From: Candidatus Azophilus lithoversatilis
GTDB lineage: Bacteria > Pseudomonadota > Gammaproteobacteria > Pseudomonadales > Azotimanducaceae
Length of the DNA stretch: 64,000 nt
Assembly (NCBI GenBank): GCA_028278675.1
Contig: JAQAJJ010000002.1
Location: 93,674 to 157,673, forward strand
Reading direction: 5' to 3'
Within the stretch, counting starts at the first letter, position 1; every line of letters starts with the position of its first letter. Both the position numbers and the translations under genes were made by a program. Shown here piece by piece: positions 62,026 through 64,000 of this stretch. Below the pieces are notes generated by a model, which was not told where the DNA came from, made no database searches, and saw only the letters and a list, made by a program, of their open reading frames with translations.

Positions 62026-62448
62026 ATGGACTTGCGCAAGGTCAAGAAGCTGATTGAGTTGGTGGAGGAATCCGGCATCGCCGAACTTGAGGTGAAGAGC
62101 GGCGAAGAGGCCATTCGCATCGTTCGTCCGGGTGGCCGGGGCCAGGTGGCTGAAGAACCTGCCGAGGGGCCAGCGGCTCCGGTGGCAGCGCCCTTGCCCG
62201 CGCCGAGAAGGCGCCGGACAACCATCAACGCGCCGATGGCCGGCACCTTCTATGCCGCTCCATCGCCCGGCGCGGCCCCATTCGTCCATCTTGGCTCCGA
62301 AATCAGCGTCGGCGACGTTCTGTGCGTCATCGAGAGCATGAAAATGATGAACGAGATTCCGTCGGAAGCCGCTGGCCAGGTGGTGGAAATTGTGGCCACG
62401 GACGGCGAACCCGTCGGCTCCGGCCAAGCCCTGTTTCGCATTGAGTAG
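62026..62448 (+). CDS. accB: Biotin carboxyl carrier protein of acetyl-CoA carboxylase
   Basis: MDLRKVKKLIELVEESGIAELEVKSGEEAIRIVR..MAGTFYAAPSPGAAPFVHLGSEISVGDVLCVIESMKMMNEI. Confidence 0.96.
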   Translation: MDLRKVKKLIELVEESGIAELEVKSGEEAIRIVRPGGRGQVAEEPAEGPAAPVAAPLPAPRRRRTTINAPMAGTFYAAPSPGAAPFVHLGSEISVGDVLCVIESMKMMNEIPSEAAGQVVEIVATDGEPVGSGQALFRIE

Positions 62449-62472
62449 CCGGCTCCGTCTGCTTCGTCACCC

Positions 62473-63339
62473 ATGCCGTGGTTGAAGATCAGCGTCGAAG
62501 CGGCTGGCGCTTCGGCCGAGGCGCTGTCCGAACGCATGCTCGCCTGCGGCGCGCTGTCGGTGTCCTTCGGTTCCAGCGAGGCGGCGGACGACGAGGTGCT
62601 CGAGCCACCGCCAGGCGCGGTTCCGCTGTGGCCCCGGGTGACGGTGGCCGGGCTCTTTCCGGCGACGCAGGATGCCAGTGCGCTGAACTCGGCGCTCGGC
62701 TCCGCTGGCGCGAGCCGCATCGACTGGCTGGGCGATCAGGACTGGGCTGCTCCCGGCTCCGGCGACGTGCCCGACCTGCGCTTTGGCGGCCGTCTGGCAG
62801 TAGTGGCCCGCGATGGGACGCCAAGCTCCTTTCCCGGCGTCGCTTTGCGTTTGGACCCGGGCTTGGCGTTCGGCACGGGACAGCATCCGACCACCCGATC
62901 GTGTCTTGCTTGGCTGGCCGATGCCCAACTTGAGGGTCTGTCGGTGCTCGACTACGGTTGCGGCTCCGGCATTCTTGGCATCGCCGCTGCCCTGCTCGGT
63001 GCGGCACGCGTGGTGGCCGTCGATATCGAGCCGCAGGCGCTTTGGGCGACGCACGCGAACGCGGGCTTCAATGACATTGCCTTGGATGCCGTCATCACTC
63101 CGGACGAATTCACGGTGCAACCGGAATTCGACTTGGTGCTTGCCAACATCCTCGCCAATGCCCTGATGGGGTTGGCACCGTCGCTCAGCGGCTGCTTGAA
63201 GTCCGGTGGGCGACTGGTCTTGGCGGGGCTTTTGGAATCGCAGGTCGGCGCGGTGACAGCCGCCTACCCCTGCCTTGCTTTTGATCCGCCGTCCATCGAC
63301 GGCGAGTGGGCGCGCCTGACGGGAAGGCGGCGTGGTTGA
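62473..63339 (+). CDS. prmA: Ribosomal protein L11 methyltransferase
   Basis: LRLDPGLAFGTGQHPTTRSCLAWLADAQLEGLSVLDYGCGSGILGIAAALLGAARVVAVDIEPQAL. Confidence 0.97.
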   Translation: MPWLKISVEAAGASAEALSERMLACGALSVSFGSSEAADDEVLEPPPGAVPLWPRVTVAGLFPATQDASALNSALGSAGASRIDWLGDQDWAAPGSGDVPDLRFGGRLAVVARDGTPSSFPGVALRLDPGLAFGTGQHPTTRSCLAWLADAQLEGLSVLDYGCGSGILGIAAALLGAARVVAVDIEPQALWATHANAGFNDIALDAVITPDEFTVQPEFDLVLANILANALMGLAPSLSGCLKSGGRLVLAGLLESQVGAVTAAYPCLAFDPPSIDGEWARLTGRRRG

Positions 63340-63922
63340 GCGTTCCGCCCATGCGACCGTCGAGTGTCCCCACTGTGGCATTCGCTTCCACGCCCAGCAA
63401 GCCGACCTTGCGGCTGCCGGCGGGCGCTTGCGCTGCGGGGCTTGCCTAACAGTCTTTCGTGCGGCCGAAACCCTGGACGCGACCAATAAGCCCTCCGGCC
63501 TTCGTAGGTCCTTCCCCGGTTGGGTGGTGACCGGTCTCGTCCTTGCCTTGGCCGCCTTGGCCGTGCAGATCACTTGGCTGCAAACCGACTATCGAGCCCG
63601 CAATCTGAAGATCAGCCACCATGCCGAATCGCCTGGCACTCTCGCCGTGCAGTTCGTGGTTCTCCACGATGCGCCCATTCCGGTGCCCTTGCCCGCCTTC
63701 GACGTTGAATTCGCCACCGCCGACGGTGAGCCGGTCGGCAGCCGGCGTTTTCTGCCCGGTGACTACCCGAACTCGGAAAGTCTCCAAACCGAACGACTGG
63801 CCGGCCTAGGCCTGCTGGTCCCGGAAACCGCCCACCCGGTGACGGTGAACATTCTCCATCCCGGTGCGGCGGCGGCGCAGGTGACGATTTCATTTCCCTC
63901 GCGATTTACAATGGGGTGGTGA
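63332..63922 (+). CDS. Zinc-ribbon + DUF3426 protein
   Basis: ATVECPHCGIRFHAQQADLAAAGGRLRCGACLTVFRA then TM segment; follows prmA. Confidence 0.9.
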   Translation: MVERSAHATVECPHCGIRFHAQQADLAAAGGRLRCGACLTVFRAAETLDATNKPSGLRRSFPGWVVTGLVLALAALAVQITWLQTDYRARNLKISHHAESPGTLAVQFVVLHDAPIPVPLPAFDVEFATADGEPVGSRRFLPGDYPNSESLQTERLAGLGLLVPETAHPVTVNILHPGAAAAQVTISFPSRFTMGW

Positions 63923-63928
63923 TGAAAG

Positions 63929-64000
63929 CCCTTAGCTTGCCCCAGAACGGCACGCCGTTGATGCCGAAGGAACAACCCGCCAGCCGCTGGGCTGTCTCCA
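63929..64000 (+). repeat. Dispersed intergenic repeat, copy 3 (truncated by window end)
   Basis: GCCCTTAGCTTGCCCCAGAACGGCACGCCGTTGATGCCGAAGG..CCAGCCGCTGGGCTGTCTCCA, near-identical to copy 1. Confidence 0.85.

Overview
64 kb of high-GC, gene-dense chromosomal DNA. Gene order (rph-pyrE / slmA-argB-algC-coaBC-radC-rpmB-rpmG-mutM; ilvIHC-pssA-msrP; dsbD-aroQ-accB-prmA) points to a gammaproteobacterium. I recognised no rRNA, tRNA, CRISPR array or intact transposase. Housekeeping blocks are interrupted by accessory DNA at about 3.1-4.0 kb, 8.9-12.2 kb, 17.8-21.2 kb, 27.6-28.9 kb and 41-59 kb. Main points: (1) a two-gene non-heme-iron oxygenase module (BBOX/TauD-like + HD-domain) resembling TmpA/TmpB of organophosphonate (TMAEP) catabolism; (2) a decayed hip-type island between pyrE and slmA, with a HipA::ImmA/IrrE-like chimeric ORF, a second hipB with a ~20-codon hipA stub, and two N8-spaced inverted repeats resembling HipB operators; (3) a broken three-Cys-motif/TcmP pair (one in-frame TGG->TGA, one frameshifted and internally deleted); (4) a compact TonB receptor / TPR-sulfotransferase / beta-propeller / Asp-Asn-hydroxylase locus of unknown substrate; (5) a SnoaL-AraC fusion regulator next to two PYROXD2-like flavoproteins and a GcvT-like protein; (6) conserved operons missing an expected gene (dut, accC, msrQ); (7) several dispersed palindromic intergenic repeat families, some running into coding sequence, plus recurrent exactly 15-bp tandem duplications. 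All family assignments are from reading sequence by eye; no database search was run.
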